Shown: positions 34,558-45,379, numbered from the stretch's first letter. The stretch is DNA of 64,000 nt from Shinella daejeonensis (GCF_024281235.1 NZ_JAHWXY010000001.1:1-64000); one strand, 5' to 3'. Notes: generated by a model from the letters alone, not told the origin. A program made the numbers and translations.

Positions 34558-35703
34558 CTAACCGCGGGGCTGTCGGTCCTTCCATTGGCGATGCTGCTCA
34601 CGCAGCGCTGCCTCGATGGCCGCGAGCTGGGCGCCGTAGTCCAGCCCGTGCGGACTTCTGGCGGCGACCCCGGAGGACGCGATGACGAGGCGCCACGCGC
34701 CATATTCGTGAAAGGGGTTAAGTCCAATGACGTTGCCGAGCGCGAGATCGCTGGGTGTCGGCGCGGCCAACAGCTTGGCGAAGGCCGCGATCGCAGCGTT
34801 CATGTCCCAATCGCTGACGAATAGCACCAGCGCGCAGAGGGCAAGTAATGCGGGCGGCGCACCTTTCCATCGATAATGTTCAGGTTGGCGCTTGCCGAAA
34901 TCGATGTTGCTGTTTGCAGCGACAAAAACGCAAAGCGAGAGCGCGGCCTCGTAGTATGGCTGGAGCTTGGTGGTGTCGAACACCTCGCGACCGTGGTTTT
35001 TCCGGGCGAGTTCGCCCGCCTGTTTCCACGTCGCCTCATCGGAGGGCACGAGGCGGCCAGTCACCAGATCGAACAGATCAAGGTGCTCTTCGGTGAATTG
35101 CTTTTTCGCGGCGGCTTTCCAGTCGAAGGCCGGCATCTCCGCTTGAGACGGATGGAACTGCCAGCGCTGATAGTGGGGATGACGCTGAAGCGAATAGGCC
35201 CACTGGATTGCCTCTAGCGGCAAGGACACGGTGAAGCGGGAGGCGGATTTGAGATCGAAAAACCACTGTCGCATGTCCCGGATACGACGTTGGTCAAAGA
35301 TACCCTGCTCGATGCCCTTGCAGACGAGGAGTCGGATTGCGCGGGTTTCCGAGCTTTTCTCTGATCCAAAGTCGAGAAGGCTGTCCTGAGTCGAGCGGGT
35401 TTCGTCGTCGCCATAGAATTCACAGAACGGGTGATGGGCGTCGCCACCGTTGGGATCGACAAACCTGAAATGCGCCTGCCGGAGAACCGCCCTGGATACC
35501 CGCGACCTTGCCGAGCGAACGACGCTAGCTCCGAATTTGCCGCACGATGAGCATTGAATGTCGGCGCGGATCGCATCGCCAAACCCACTGAGAAGCTCAG
35601 CCCCGTCGCGGTCCTGCGTTGGCTGTGCGCCGGTCATTAGGGTGGCGAGCTGGTCGACGTCGAGTTCGCGCGCGAACTTCACAGAAAATGCGGTTGCTGG
35701 CAT
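34558..35703 (-). CDS. Hypothetical protein with Cys/His metal motif, 381 aa
   Basis: Starts MPATAFSVKFARELDVDQLATL (a start at 35718 is also possible). Residues about 55-100 contain C-S-S-C-G and later HHPFC, a likely metal-binding knuckle. The rest is mostly helical (ESLDLFDLVTGRLV-like, LAARKNHGREVFDTTKLQPYYEAALSL, LLALCALVLFVSDWDMNAAIAAFAKLL). No known family. Between two other unknown genes of the integrase operon; the gap to the HEPN gene is 23 bp, so joint function is plausible. Confidence 0.65.
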   Translation of the reverse strand: MPATAFSVKFARELDVDQLATLMTGAQPTQDRDGAELLSGFGDAIRADIQCSSCGKFGASVVRSARSRVSRAVLRQAHFRFVDPNGGDAHHPFCEFYGDDETRSTQDSLLDFGSEKSSETRAIRLLVCKGIEQGIFDQRRIRDMRQWFFDLKSASRFTVSLPLEAIQWAYSLQRHPHYQRWQFHPSQAEMPAFDWKAAAKKQFTEEHLDLFDLVTGRLVPSDEATWKQAGELARKNHGREVFDTTKLQPYYEAALSLCVFVAANSNIDFGKRQPEHYRWKGAPPALLALCALVLFVSDWDMNAAIAAFAKLLAAPTPSDLALGNVIGLNPFHEYGAWRLVIASSGVAARSPHGLDYGAQLAAIEAALREQHRQWKDRQPRG

Positions 35704-35763
35704 TGGCCCCCCAGCCACGTCTATCGTTATGCGTCGGGCGACAGATCGAACGATCCGACAATA

Positions 35764-36537
35764 CTATTTATCAATACTAGCGTTGGTTTCACTTTCGGGA
35801 ACGATTTCGAGCATTCCTTCCACTGTCATCAAGTCGATTGCAAGATTCAAGGCTTCCTTTTCAGTGTCGGTAAATGCGGCCGATTGGTGCCGGGAGCCAA
35901 GATCAGCGCTCAACTCTTCGACGAGACGAAGGATCATGTAAATATGCAGGGCGTAAGATCGTCTTGCGAGCCCCGCATCGGTTTCCGGAAAATAGCGTGT
36001 CATGTTTGTCGGGCCGGGCAATCCGTCCGAGTCGCCGTCCCACATGGTTGCGCTCTGCACGATGCCGTGTCGGGACACATGAGCGGCGGCGGAAAGCCCG
36101 CCGTATAGACGGGCGAGCGATTGCTCGAGGGCTGCGACATTCGGAGCGCCATTGGGCTTTCGCCGGTTCGCACCAACCGCCTTGAGCTGCGCGAGGATTT
36201 CCAGTTCCTGACGCAGCATCGCGTGCGCCTGTAGATAGCGCGCCTCGGAGATCGCTCTCTCACAGGGTTCGAGGCCGATAACAAATGCAGCAAATAGAGC
36301 GTCACGTTCGAATGCGGTCTGATCGCCTTCAACTACGGCGCCGTTGATGCGCAAGAGGCCACTCGCGAGTACCCCGGTCGCCAGCATGTGGGCGTCGATC
36401 AGCCGTCCGTATGCGGCCATGGCCTTGGCCTTGGCTTGATCGCCGTATACCTTCTGGACTGCGTAGAGGGTGGCGGCGGGCTCGATCAGCGCCTGCTTGT
36501 GCCGCTCGATGGCTTCCTCGTTGAGCGTCTCAGTCAT
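35764..36537 (-). CDS. Hypothetical helical protein, 257 aa
   Basis: Starts MTETLNEEAIERHKQALIEPAATLYAVQKVYGDQ and is predicted all-helical. The pattern YLQAHAMLRQELEILAQLKAVG ... LARLYGGLSAAAHVSRHG recalls four-helix DUF5677/HEPN-like folds but lacks an R-x4-H motif. The gene overlaps the end of the DUF1016 gene by 8 bp, so it is translated with it. Function unknown. Confidence 0.65.
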   Translation of the reverse strand: MTETLNEEAIERHKQALIEPAATLYAVQKVYGDQAKAKAMAAYGRLIDAHMLATGVLASGLLRINGAVVEGDQTAFERDALFAAFVIGLEPCERAISEARYLQAHAMLRQELEILAQLKAVGANRRKPNGAPNVAALEQSLARLYGGLSAAAHVSRHGIVQSATMWDGDSDGLPGPTNMTRYFPETDAGLARRSYALHIYMILRLVEELSADLGSRHQSAAFTDTEKEALNLAIDLMTVEGMLEIVPESETNASIDK

Positions 36538-37876
36538 CGGCGTTCAAAACCTTGAGGTCGGCGAGGAAGATCGTGCCGATCTCAACGGCCTGCTTTGCCG
36601 CATCCGAGTCGACGTCGACGCCATGCGACGCTTCGTTCATAACCCGCAGCGCGCCGAGCATCTCATCGGTGCTCGCAGGCACCGGACCCTGCCGTCGTAG
36701 GTCGCGCAGCATGTTCACAATACCTGTGGGGCGATCGAAGACGATACCTCTTGCGAAGGCGAGGTCGCGGACCGCCCGCTCGATTTCAATGCGAAGCTTG
36801 ACCACGGACATCAAGGGGAACTCGCGCGCGAACTCCGCAACGGTCGGCAGATCCTCAGCAAACTGGGGTGGGAGCGCATGGGAGAGCTGATACTGAGCGA
36901 CGCCCATCGGTTTACTGGAATCTCGCAGCGCGTATTCGACGATCACCTCGTTGCGCCCCTTGCACACGATGATGCCGATGGTTGGCTTGTCATCCGGATG
37001 GCGCAACTGCTCGTCGACGGCCGACAGGTAGAAATTCATCTTGCCCGCAAACTCAGGCTTGAAGTCCTCGATCTTCAGCTCGATCACCACGAAGCAGCGC
37101 AGGCGGAGGTGGTAGAAAAGCAGGTCGAGGTAATAGTCCTGACCGCCCACTTCGAGGTGATACTGGCTCTCGACGAAAGCGAAGCCCTTGCCGAGTTCGA
37201 GGATCAGCGAGCGCAGATGCTCGATCAGCCCGCGTTCCAGATCCCGCTCCAGCATGTCCGGGCCGAGCGAGAGGAAGTCGAAGGTGTAGGGGTCTTTGAG
37301 GAGCTGTTGGGCAAGCTCGGATTGCGCGGCCGGCAGGGTGCGCGAGAAATTGGTGAGCGCGCTGCCTTGGCGGACGAACAGATTGCTCTCGATCTGATGG
37401 ACGAGGACGGGCCGGGTCCAGCCATGCTCGATCGCCTGCCGGGCATACCAGGCGCGTTCTTCGGGCGCCTTCACGGCATCTAGCAGGCTGACGTTATGGC
37501 CCCAGGGCAATTGTGCAACGACCCGTTGCACAATTTCGGGATCGGGCCAGGCATCGGCCAAAGCCCGCATATATTTGAGGTTTCGGGACGAAAGTCCGGT
37601 CATCTCGGGAAACGCCAGCCGGAGATCCCCGGCCAACCGGTCGACGACCTTGGTACCCCAACCCTCGCGTTCCTGCCGAGCGAGAATATCCCGCCCGATG
37701 GTCCAGTAGAGCACGATCATCTCGCGGTTCACCGACATGCTGGCGCGGTGCCGGGCTTCGATGATCTTCTGCTTCAGGTCGCCGACGAAGGCCGCATAGC
37801 TTTGCGGGTCGATGTCGGTGGCCGCCGCGCCGGTCTTCGCGCGGCGAGGGGCAGGGGATTTGGGCGGCAGCGTCAT
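36530..37876 (-). CDS. DUF1016 (YhcG) PD-(D/E)XK nuclease
   Basis: 448 residues. The N-terminal DUF1016_N part (YAAFVGDLKQKIIEARHRA, LYWTIGRDI, LSSRNLKYMRALADAWPDPEIVQ, AQLPWGHN) is followed by the nuclease core: GGQDYYLDLLFYHLRLRCFVVIELKIEDF (aspartate, then E-x-K) and KMNFYLSAVDEQLRHPDDKPTIGIIVC. Beyond about residue 335 there is an extra 110-residue C-terminal region (MSVVKLRIEIERAVRDLAF ... EIGTIFLADLK) longer than standard YhcG. The start overlaps the integrase stop by one base (TGATG). DUF1016 proteins are frequent on mobile elements and in defence islands; the exact role is open. Confidence 0.85.
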   Translation of the reverse strand: MTLPPKSPAPRRAKTGAAATDIDPQSYAAFVGDLKQKIIEARHRASMSVNREMIVLYWTIGRDILARQEREGWGTKVVDRLAGDLRLAFPEMTGLSSRNLKYMRALADAWPDPEIVQRVVAQLPWGHNVSLLDAVKAPEERAWYARQAIEHGWTRPVLVHQIESNLFVRQGSALTNFSRTLPAAQSELAQQLLKDPYTFDFLSLGPDMLERDLERGLIEHLRSLILELGKGFAFVESQYHLEVGGQDYYLDLLFYHLRLRCFVVIELKIEDFKPEFAGKMNFYLSAVDEQLRHPDDKPTIGIIVCKGRNEVIVEYALRDSSKPMGVAQYQLSHALPPQFAEDLPTVAEFAREFPLMSVVKLRIEIERAVRDLAFARGIVFDRPTGIVNMLRDLRRQGPVPASTDEMLGALRVMNEASHGVDVDSDAAKQAVEIGTIFLADLKVLNADD

Positions 37877-39117
37877 CAAGCAGCCGCCTTCAGGCGCTTC
37901 TTCGCCAGCATGGCGCGGACGAACTTGTCCCATTTCGCCATGCCCGCGCGCTTCTCGACCATATAGTGCCAGCGGTCGTAGTGCTTGGAGCTGACGTCCT
38001 GCAGCGCGTGGTTCTGGAGGCGGTCGCGGATTTCCTTCGATATGCCCGCCTTGCCGGCGAGCGTCTTGAAGGTGCGGCGCAGATCGCGATTCGTCGCATA
38101 GGGGATCACACCCCGATCGCGCTGACGCCAGACGAAGCTATAGAGCGTGCCGTGGCTGACGGGCTTTGACGGGTCTTTGGCAGACGGGAAGAACCAGCCG
38201 TATTCGTTCGGCGTGATCGACTCGATCAACTCGGCGGCGAGCAAGGGCACCGGAACGGCGTGAGGCTGGTCGTTCTTGGTCTTGGACCAGTCGATGATGC
38301 GCTCCTTGGCATCCCACTGATCGACATGCAGGCGCGCAATCTCTTCGACGCGCTGGCCGGTCAGCATGATGATCTGCACGGCGCGCGGGTAGGACGGATG
38401 GACCGGGGTGTCGGGGCATTCGAGCCACCGATAGAGCTGGACGAACTCGTCTTCATCGAGCCAGCGCGTGCCCTGAACCTTCGGCTCGGTCGGGATGCCC
38501 GTCGCCGGATTGAACGGGATGCGGAAGCGGCGGGAGGATTGCTGCCGATAGTCGTTGTCGGACTTCATGCCCCAGGCGAAGGCGGCATGGAGATAGGAGC
38601 GCACATGGTCGGCCATCGACTTCGCGCCGCGATCGTAGATAGGGCGGATGATTTCGATGATCTCCTCAGCCTCGATCTCGCGGGCGAGGCGATTGCGCCC
38701 GAGCGTGTCGGCGATCTTGTTGAGGCCCTTTTCGGTCTCCTTCCACGAGGGCTTTCCGGCGTCCTTGAGCGCGGCGACATAGCCCTCGAACAGATCGGCG
38801 ACCGTGCCGGGGCGCGTGTCGGTGGCGATCTTGATGCTCCGGCCTTTCTGGATGACGTCGGCAAAGTCGCGCTTGAAGATCTCGCGGGCCTGGGCGAGCG
38901 ACATCGAGGGATAGGCGCCGAGCTTCTTCTTTGTGCGCTTACCGTCGCGCCATTGCTGCGCCATCCAGTCGGCGGTGACACGCTTCGGCATTGGTTTGAG
39001 AACGAGGACGAGACGGCCGGTGCCGCGTCCTTCACCATCGGCGAGGTTTTCCTGCTTCTGGCTCAACTCGACGCGCTTGAGCGCATGTCTGATCGTGGAG
39101 TCGGTGAGTGCGGCCAT
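37876..39117 (-). CDS. Tyrosine integrase, P4-like
   Basis: 413 residues. N-terminal DUF4102-type arm-binding domain (LGAYPSMSLAQAREI, WMAQQWRDGKRTKKKLG), core-binding domain, and catalytic domain with arginine (MLTGQRVEEIARL), lysine region (WSKTKNDQPHAVPV), second arginine (TNRDLRRTFKTLAG; the box II histidine is arginine, common in this subfamily), and the tyrosine nucleophile in SSKHYDRWHY. It catalyses integration and, with the excisionase, excision. Adjacent to the right attachment site in radC. It is the first gene of the operon that continues with the DUF1016 nuclease. Confidence 0.95.
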   Translation of the reverse strand: MAALTDSTIRHALKRVELSQKQENLADGEGRGTGRLVLVLKPMPKRVTADWMAQQWRDGKRTKKKLGAYPSMSLAQAREIFKRDFADVIQKGRSIKIATDTRPGTVADLFEGYVAALKDAGKPSWKETEKGLNKIADTLGRNRLAREIEAEEIIEIIRPIYDRGAKSMADHVRSYLHAAFAWGMKSDNDYRQQSSRRFRIPFNPATGIPTEPKVQGTRWLDEDEFVQLYRWLECPDTPVHPSYPRAVQIIMLTGQRVEEIARLHVDQWDAKERIIDWSKTKNDQPHAVPVPLLAAELIESITPNEYGWFFPSAKDPSKPVSHGTLYSFVWRQRDRGVIPYATNRDLRRTFKTLAGKAGISKEIRDRLQNHALQDVSSKHYDRWHYMVEKRAGMAKWDKFVRAMLAKKRLKAAA

Positions 39118-39291
39118 GGCGTTTCCTCCTTTCCGGAACTGGGATCGGTCGAGGAGAAACAGGGATCGCTAGCTGGGAGCGGAAGGCCGTTTATTACCCC
39201 GATTACAGCCCCCAATTTGCCAAAACCGCCCCCAGTACGCAAGGGCCAAAAATCGCTAATTCCTTAGTGTTTCAGCGTGCTTGAGCGTGAT

Positions 39292-40011
39292 CTAGTGTGA
39301 TCGAAATGAGTGAGTGGGGTGATTGTGGACGAGAATGATGGCGGTGGCCGAGAGTTCCAGCGCGCGGCGCACCACTTCGCGCGGATAGACCGGAGTGTGA
39401 TCCACCGTGCCGTAGCCTTGCACCTCGTCGGCGATCAGCGCGTTGCGCTTGTCGAGGAACAGGATGCGGAATTGTTCGCGCGGCTCATGCGCCATGGCGG
39501 CGTGGCAATACTGGATGACAGCCGCCCAGGAGGAGAGCACCTGCTTGTTGCGGATTTCGCTTTTCAGCGTGCGCCGGGCGACGGCTGCGACCAGCTTGAG
39601 GTCGAGCGCGACCGATTCGCCGATGCCCTTCACCTCCATGAGAAGAGCGGGCGACGCGCCGAAGACGCCCGAAAGCGTGCCGAAGCGATCCAGCAGCGCC
39701 TTGGCGACCGGTTTCGTATCGCGCCGGGGAATGAGGCGGAAGAGCAGCAGTTCGAGGATTTCATAATCGGCCAGAGCGCCGTCGCCGCTGTCGCGAAAGC
39801 GGGTGCGCAGCCTTTCGCGATGGCCGTGATAATGCTGATCCTGCACGTTCCGCACGGCGGGCCTTGCGCTGAGCGGAGCCTGCGCCGGCCGCTCGTGGAA
39901 GTGGGCGCGCTCGTCGTTCTCGTGAAAGGCCGGGTTTTCGCGAGCGGCCGGGTTCTCGCGAAAGCTGGCTTCCGATGATCGGTCGCGCGGGTCTTTCGGC
40001 GATCCTGCCAT
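39292..40011 (-). pseudogene. radC: radC, truncated by element insertion
   Basis: 239 residues starting [14 protein letters not shown]. The RadC fold is intact as far as the JAMM motif ([29 protein letters not shown], HhH domain, [34 protein letters not shown]) but then reads THSFRSH and stops. Normal RadC continues with S-G-D-P..S..D and about 40 more residues. The lost serine and aspartate are metal ligands, so the product is probably inactive. It follows map by 7 bp. Confidence 0.9.
39316..39330. other. Right attachment site core (GGGGTGATTGTGGAC), inside radC
   Basis: On the minus strand this is GTCCACAATCACCCC, coding V-H-N-H-P, the most conserved part of radC. The radC reading is normal up to here and departs right after, so recombination took place at or within these 15 bp. 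The 176 bp from here to the integrase start should contain the integrase arm sites and its promoter. The matching left copy is outside the window. Confidence 0.75.
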
Positions 40012-40018
40012 GCCGGAC

Positions 40019-40846
40019 CTATGCGGCAAGGCCGGGCCGGTCGAGACCGGCGGGCGACAATGTGAAGATCTCGCAGCCGTCCGCCGTGACGCCGACGGTG
40101 TGCTCATATTGTGCCGAAAGCGAGCGGTCGCGGGTCACCGCCGTCCAGCCGTCGGAAAGCACCTTCACATGCGGCCGGCCGAGATTGATCATCGGTTCGA
40201 TGGTGAAGATCATGCCCTCGCGCATTTCCGGCCCCTCGTTGGCGCGGCCGTAATGCAGGATATTCGGCGTATCGTGGAAGAGCCGTCCGACGCCATGGCC
40301 GCAGAAGTCGCGCACCACGGAGCAGCGTTCGGCCTCGGCATAGGTCTGGATCGCTTCGCCGATCGCCCCGGTGCGCGCGCCGGGCTTCACCGCCGCGATG
40401 CCGCGCATCAGGCATTCGTGGGTGACCTCCAGCAACCGTTCGGCGGCGCGCTTGATCTCGCCCACTGGATACATGCGGCTTGCGTCACCGTGCCAGCCAT
40501 CGACGATATAGGTCACGTCGATATTGACCACATCCCCCTCGCGCAGCGGTTTGTCGTTCGGGATGCCGTGGCAGACGACATGGTTGATGGACGTGCAGGT
40601 GAAGCGGGTATAGCCGCGATAATTCAGGGTCGCGGGCAGGGCGCCGTGATCCATGCCGAATTCACAGACGAAACGATCGATCACATCCGTGGGTACGCCT
40701 GGCTTCACCAGCGGATAGAGTTCGTCGAGGCAGCGGGCCGTCAGTTGGCAGGCCTTGCGCATTCCGGCGAAAGCTTCCTCGTCGTAGAGACGGATAACAC
40801 CGGTGTTCTTGAGGGGTGCGGCGGCGGCGTCGATATAGGTAACCAT
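40019..40846 (-). CDS. map: Methionine aminopeptidase, type I
   Basis: 275 residues of pita-bread fold: [49 protein letters not shown] (first aspartates), [19 protein letters not shown] (histidine) and [11 protein letters not shown] (glutamate), then AQYEHTVGV with the last glutamate. Removes N-terminal methionine from new proteins. Located in the order phaC-sfsA-map-radC on the minus strand. Confidence 0.97.
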   Translation of the reverse strand: MVTYIDAAAAPLKNTGVIRLYDEEAFAGMRKACQLTARCLDELYPLVKPGVPTDVIDRFVCEFGMDHGALPATLNYRGYTRFTCTSINHVVCHGIPNDKPLREGDVVNIDVTYIVDGWHGDASRMYPVGEIKRAAERLLEVTHECLMRGIAAVKPGARTGAIGEAIQTYAEAERCSVVRDFCGHGVGRLFHDTPNILHYGRANEGPEMREGMIFTIEPMINLGRPHVKVLSDGWTAVTRDRSLSAQYEHTVGVTADGCEIFTLSPAGLDRPGLAA

Positions 40847-40876
40847 GTCGGAACTCTCAAATATCTGTCCGCCTGT

Positions 40877-41596
40877 TCATAGAGCAGCGGGCAGGGGTTC
40901 GTCCATGGCGATGAGGGACAGCGGCCGAATTTGCGCCGGCGTGACGGTGCATTTGAGCGCATAGGCCTCGACGCCGCGCGCGCGGGCGCGCCGGAAGCCG
41001 GCCGCATAGACCGGGTCGAGATCCGCACAGATCCGGAAGCTCTCGCAATCTTCCCGCTGCACCAGATAGAGCATGACGGCGCGAAAGCCCGCTTCGGCCA
41101 TGTCGCCGAGCTCTTCAAGGTGCTTGGCGCCGCGCGCCGTCACCGTGTCGGGGAATTCCACGACGCCCGGCGTGCGGCGAAAATGGACATTCTTCACCTC
41201 CACATAGGCGGGCGGGCGGCCGCCGCCCGACAGGAGGAAGTCGATGCGCGAATTGCGGCCGTATTTCCGTTCTCGTTCGAGGACCGGATAATCGGCGAGG
41301 TCTGCGACCATTCCCGCGCGCATTGCCGCCTCCGCCAGCCGGTTGGGAAGGCCGGTGTTGATCCCGACCACCGTTCCGTCCGCCTCGACCAGTTCGAGAC
41401 GGTGGCGATACTTGCGGCCCGGCCCGTCATGCTCGGATATCCATATGCGTGATCCCGGCGCGGTAAGGCCGCGCATCGAGCCGGTATTCGGGCAGGAGCC
41501 GGTGATCGCCGTTCCGTCGTCGAGAATGGCGTCGAAGAGAAAACGCTTGTAACGCTGGACCAGCGTTGCGGGAACGAGTGGCGGATCGAAGGTCAT
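40877..41596 (-). CDS. sfsA: SfsA, DNA/RNA nuclease-like sugar fermentation stimulation protein
   Basis: 239 residues: [31 protein letters not shown]-type motif ([12 protein letters not shown]), SRIDFLL with YVEVKNVHF (D..E-x-K, a PD-(D/E)XK core), [34 protein letters not shown]. SfsA family proteins have a nuclease-like fold; their physiological role is unclear. Lies 30 bp upstream of map. Confidence 0.93.
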   Translation of the reverse strand: MTFDPPLVPATLVQRYKRFLFDAILDDGTAITGSCPNTGSMRGLTAPGSRIWISEHDGPGRKYRHRLELVEADGTVVGINTGLPNRLAEAAMRAGMVADLADYPVLERERKYGRNSRIDFLLSGGGRPPAYVEVKNVHFRRTPGVVEFPDTVTARGAKHLEELGDMAEAGFRAVMLYLVQREDCESFRICADLDPVYAAGFRRARARGVEAYALKCTVTPAQIRPLSLIAMDEPLPAAL

Positions 41597-41614
41597 GTCG
41601 GTTGCCGCACGCGC

Positions 41615-43474
41615 TCAGGCCCGGACCCGGACATAGGAGCCGGGCGCTTCCTCAAGGGAGTTCATCGACCCTCCCGTCTTGCGGGCCGGCACCCTGCGGT
41701 CGTCCTGCGCGCTGATCCATTCGTGCCAGTGCGGCCACCAAGAGCCGGGTGTCTCCGTGGCCTTCCGGACCCAGTTCTCGAATTCGCCCCGCGCGGGGCC
41801 GCCGGTCCAATACTGGTATTTCTTCCTGTCGGGCGGATTGACCACGCCGGCGATATGGCCGGAGCCGGACAGGACGTAGGTGACCTTGCCGCCGAAGAAC
41901 CGGCTGCCGACGAACACCGATTTCGGCGGCGCGATATGATCCTCCCGGGTGGCCAGATTGTAGACCGGGATCTTCACGTCCTTGAGCGAAAGCGTCTTTC
42001 CGGCAAGCACCATCCTGCCTTGCGAAAGCGTGTTGTTAAGGTAGCAATTCCTTAGATAAAACGAGTGGTTGGCAGCGGGCATTCGCGTGGAGTCCGAATT
42101 CCAGTAAAGCAGGTCGAAGGGCATGGGCTCCTGCCCCTTGAGATAATTGTTGACGAAATAGGGCCAGATGAGTTCCGACGCCCGCAGCATGTTGAAAGCG
42201 GTCGCCATCTTCGAGCCGTCGAGATAGCCGGTGGCTTTCATGCCGCGTTCGATGAGGTCGATCTGCTCCTCGTCGGCGAAAACCTTGAGATCGCCTGCAT
42301 GGGTGAAGTCGACCTGCGTGGTGAAAAGCGTGGCGCTGCGGATGCGCCGGTCGCGCTCCTGCGCGTGCAGCGCCAGCGTCGCCGCCAGCAGCGTGCCGCC
42401 GACGCAATAGCCGATGGCGTTCACGTCCTTCTCGCCGGTCGCCTGCTCGATCGTATCCAGAGCGAAGCCCACGCCCTCCCGCGCATAGGATTCCCAGTCC
42501 TTGCCGGCATGGCGTTCATCCGGATTGACCCAGGAGATGACGAAGACGGTATGTCCCTGGTCGATCGCCCATTTGATGAAGGATTTCTGGGGGTTGAGAT
42601 CGAGAACGTAGAATTTGTTGATCCACGGCGGGCAGATGAGGAGGGGGCGCTTCAAGACGTCCGGCGTCGTCGCGTCATATTGGATCACCTGGCAGACATC
42701 GCTCTGCGCAAGCACTTTTCCCGGCGTCAGCGCAAGGTTTTCGCCGATCGCGAACTTGCTCGTATCCGTCTGGCGCAGTTTCAGATCGCCCCGCCCGGCG
42801 GCGATATCCTCGGCGAGCATTCTCATCCCGCGAACGAGGTTCTCGCCCTTCGACGCGACGGTTTCCCGATAGAGTTGCGGATTGGTCGTGAGGAAGTTGC
42901 TCGGCGAGATCGCGCTGGCGATTTGTCTGACGTAGAAAGACGCCTTGTGACGCGTATTCTCGTCCAGGCCGTCCGCCTCCGAGACGAGAAGTTCGGCCCA
43001 GTCGGATGTCGCGAAATAGGCGCGGCGCAGGAAGTCGAAGAACGGGTTTTTCACCCAGTCCTCATCGGTGAAGCGCTTGTCCTTGCGATGCGGATCTTCC
43101 TCCGCCTCATCGGGCGTGTCGACGGCAAGCCGGTTCAGCGTGTGCGACCATAGAGTGAAATAGCTGCCGAGCAGCGCCGTTTGCGCCTCCAGCGTGCGAT
43201 GCGGATCGGACAGCCAGTATTCGGAGACTTTCGACAACGTCTTGACCATGTCGACCATCGGTTCGGCGACGGTGTCGACCTTCTCGCCGCTTTCGCGCGG
43301 CGCAAGCCAGGCGGAAGCCGCTTTTCCCAATTGCTCGACGGCACGGGCGATATTGACCGTCAGCGCTTCGGGATCGCGCAGGATGTAGGGCTCGATGGAG
43401 GCGGGATCGAAGGCGGAAAATCCGGATGCATCGGAGCCGGTCGCGCCTTCGCCTGACTTGTTCTGACCAGCCAC
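41615..43474 (-). CDS. phaC: Class I poly(3-hydroxyalkanoate) synthase
   Basis: 619 residues. Helical N-terminal domain, then alpha/beta hydrolase with the PhaC box GYCVGG (nucleophile cysteine), the aspartate in YNLATREDHIAP and the histidine in GSGHIAGVVNP. Polymerises hydroxyacyl-CoA into storage polymer on granules. Expressed with sfsA and map on the minus strand, gap of 18 bp to sfsA. Divergent from the lipoprotein gene. Confidence 0.96.
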   Translation of the reverse strand: MAGQNKSGEGATGSDASGFSAFDPASIEPYILRDPEALTVNIARAVEQLGKAASAWLAPRESGEKVDTVAEPMVDMVKTLSKVSEYWLSDPHRTLEAQTALLGSYFTLWSHTLNRLAVDTPDEAEEDPHRKDKRFTDEDWVKNPFFDFLRRAYFATSDWAELLVSEADGLDENTRHKASFYVRQIASAISPSNFLTTNPQLYRETVASKGENLVRGMRMLAEDIAAGRGDLKLRQTDTSKFAIGENLALTPGKVLAQSDVCQVIQYDATTPDVLKRPLLICPPWINKFYVLDLNPQKSFIKWAIDQGHTVFVISWVNPDERHAGKDWESYAREGVGFALDTIEQATGEKDVNAIGYCVGGTLLAATLALHAQERDRRIRSATLFTTQVDFTHAGDLKVFADEEQIDLIERGMKATGYLDGSKMATAFNMLRASELIWPYFVNNYLKGQEPMPFDLLYWNSDSTRMPAANHSFYLRNCYLNNTLSQGRMVLAGKTLSLKDVKIPVYNLATREDHIAPPKSVFVGSRFFGGKVTYVLSGSGHIAGVVNPPDRKKYQYWTGGPARGEFENWVRKATETPGSWWPHWHEWISAQDDRRVPARKTGGSMNSLEEAPGSYVRVRA

Positions 43475-43639
43475 GGACCACTCCTGATTTTGTTGTTACT
43501 TTTGTATTTTTACATTCTGCCCGAAAAAGATTACAAGCGCCAGACAGCCTTTCCGCAGCGGGAAGGGAAGGGGCGGAACGGCGCAGGATTGACGCCGCGC
43601 GGGCCGCCTCGTCGTCGGCAATGGGAGCGGAGTGCCCTG

Positions 43640-43987
43640 ATGGCGTTCGAAATGAGAAGGATGCACGCGGCGGCGGCCGTTGCGGTGTTGTCGCTATGCC
43701 TGGTGTCCTGCACGTCCACCTCGCGCGAGGAAACCGTCTCCACGGCCAATGCCGGAGCGGATCGTTCGGGCGTCTATCCGGACATCACGGCGCCGGTGAG
43801 CGCGGCCGCTCCGCAGATGAGCAACGCGGCGGCGCAGGAAATGGAGGCCCGGCTTTCGGCGCTCGCGGGCCAGCGACGTTCCGGGGCGGTCTCCGAGGCG
43901 GAATACCGCCGGCGCCTCGCGGAGCTTCAGGCGCTGGGCCAGAGCCACGGGAAAGAGACGCTGGCGGCGATCGAGGGCGAGAATTAA
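43640..43987 (+). CDS. Small lipoprotein, 115 aa
   Basis: Starts MAFEMRRMHAAAAVAVLSLCLVSCTSTS: signal peptide with lipobox LVSC, cysteine about residue 22. The C-terminal half contains a short helical domain (EMEARLSALAGQRRSGAVSEAEYRRRLAELQALGQSH), resembling SHOCT-type helices. An open frame extends back to 43490 but has no signal character. Envelope protein of unknown function. Confidence 0.75.
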   Translation: MAFEMRRMHAAAAVAVLSLCLVSCTSTSREETVSTANAGADRSGVYPDITAPVSAAAPQMSNAAAQEMEARLSALAGQRRSGAVSEAEYRRRLAELQALGQSHGKETLAAIEGEN

Positions 43988-44161
43988 CGCTTGCCTTTCT
44001 TGCTGTTTGGCAGCAAAGCCAGCGATGGTCCGAAACAGCCTCCGGTACGGAAAAGCGCCTTTTTCTGACCGTATTTTCTGTTACTCGGGAACGTCATCCG
44101 CGCGGATCTTCGTCCAATCCGGCAGTCCCGCCGGAAGGGTCCGCGCCCAACGGGGTTAGAA

Positions 44162-45379
<1,218 letters not shown>

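Larger units (their letters stand above)
1..39330. mobile_element. Integrated element (ICE-like), one end; left end outside window
   Basis: The right boundary is set by a tyrosine integrase next to radC, whose reading frame leaves the conserved RadC sequence directly after HNHP near 39316. Everything to the left is accessory: excision control genes, replication initiator, single-strand binding protein, antirestriction proteins, ParB-like protein, defence-like genes and an SOS mutagenesis cassette. No type IV secretion, coupling or relaxase gene is in the window, so calling it conjugative is an inference from the control genes (fseA/rdfS-like) and the leading-region style of the 3-21 kb block. 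The left end and second attachment site are not visible. Confidence 0.85.

Noticed and set aside
37509-37535. Palindrome inside the DUF1016 gene as a stand-alone regulatory site
   Set aside because: It codes conserved residues of the nuclease; only its similarity to the 21.1 kb palindrome is noted.
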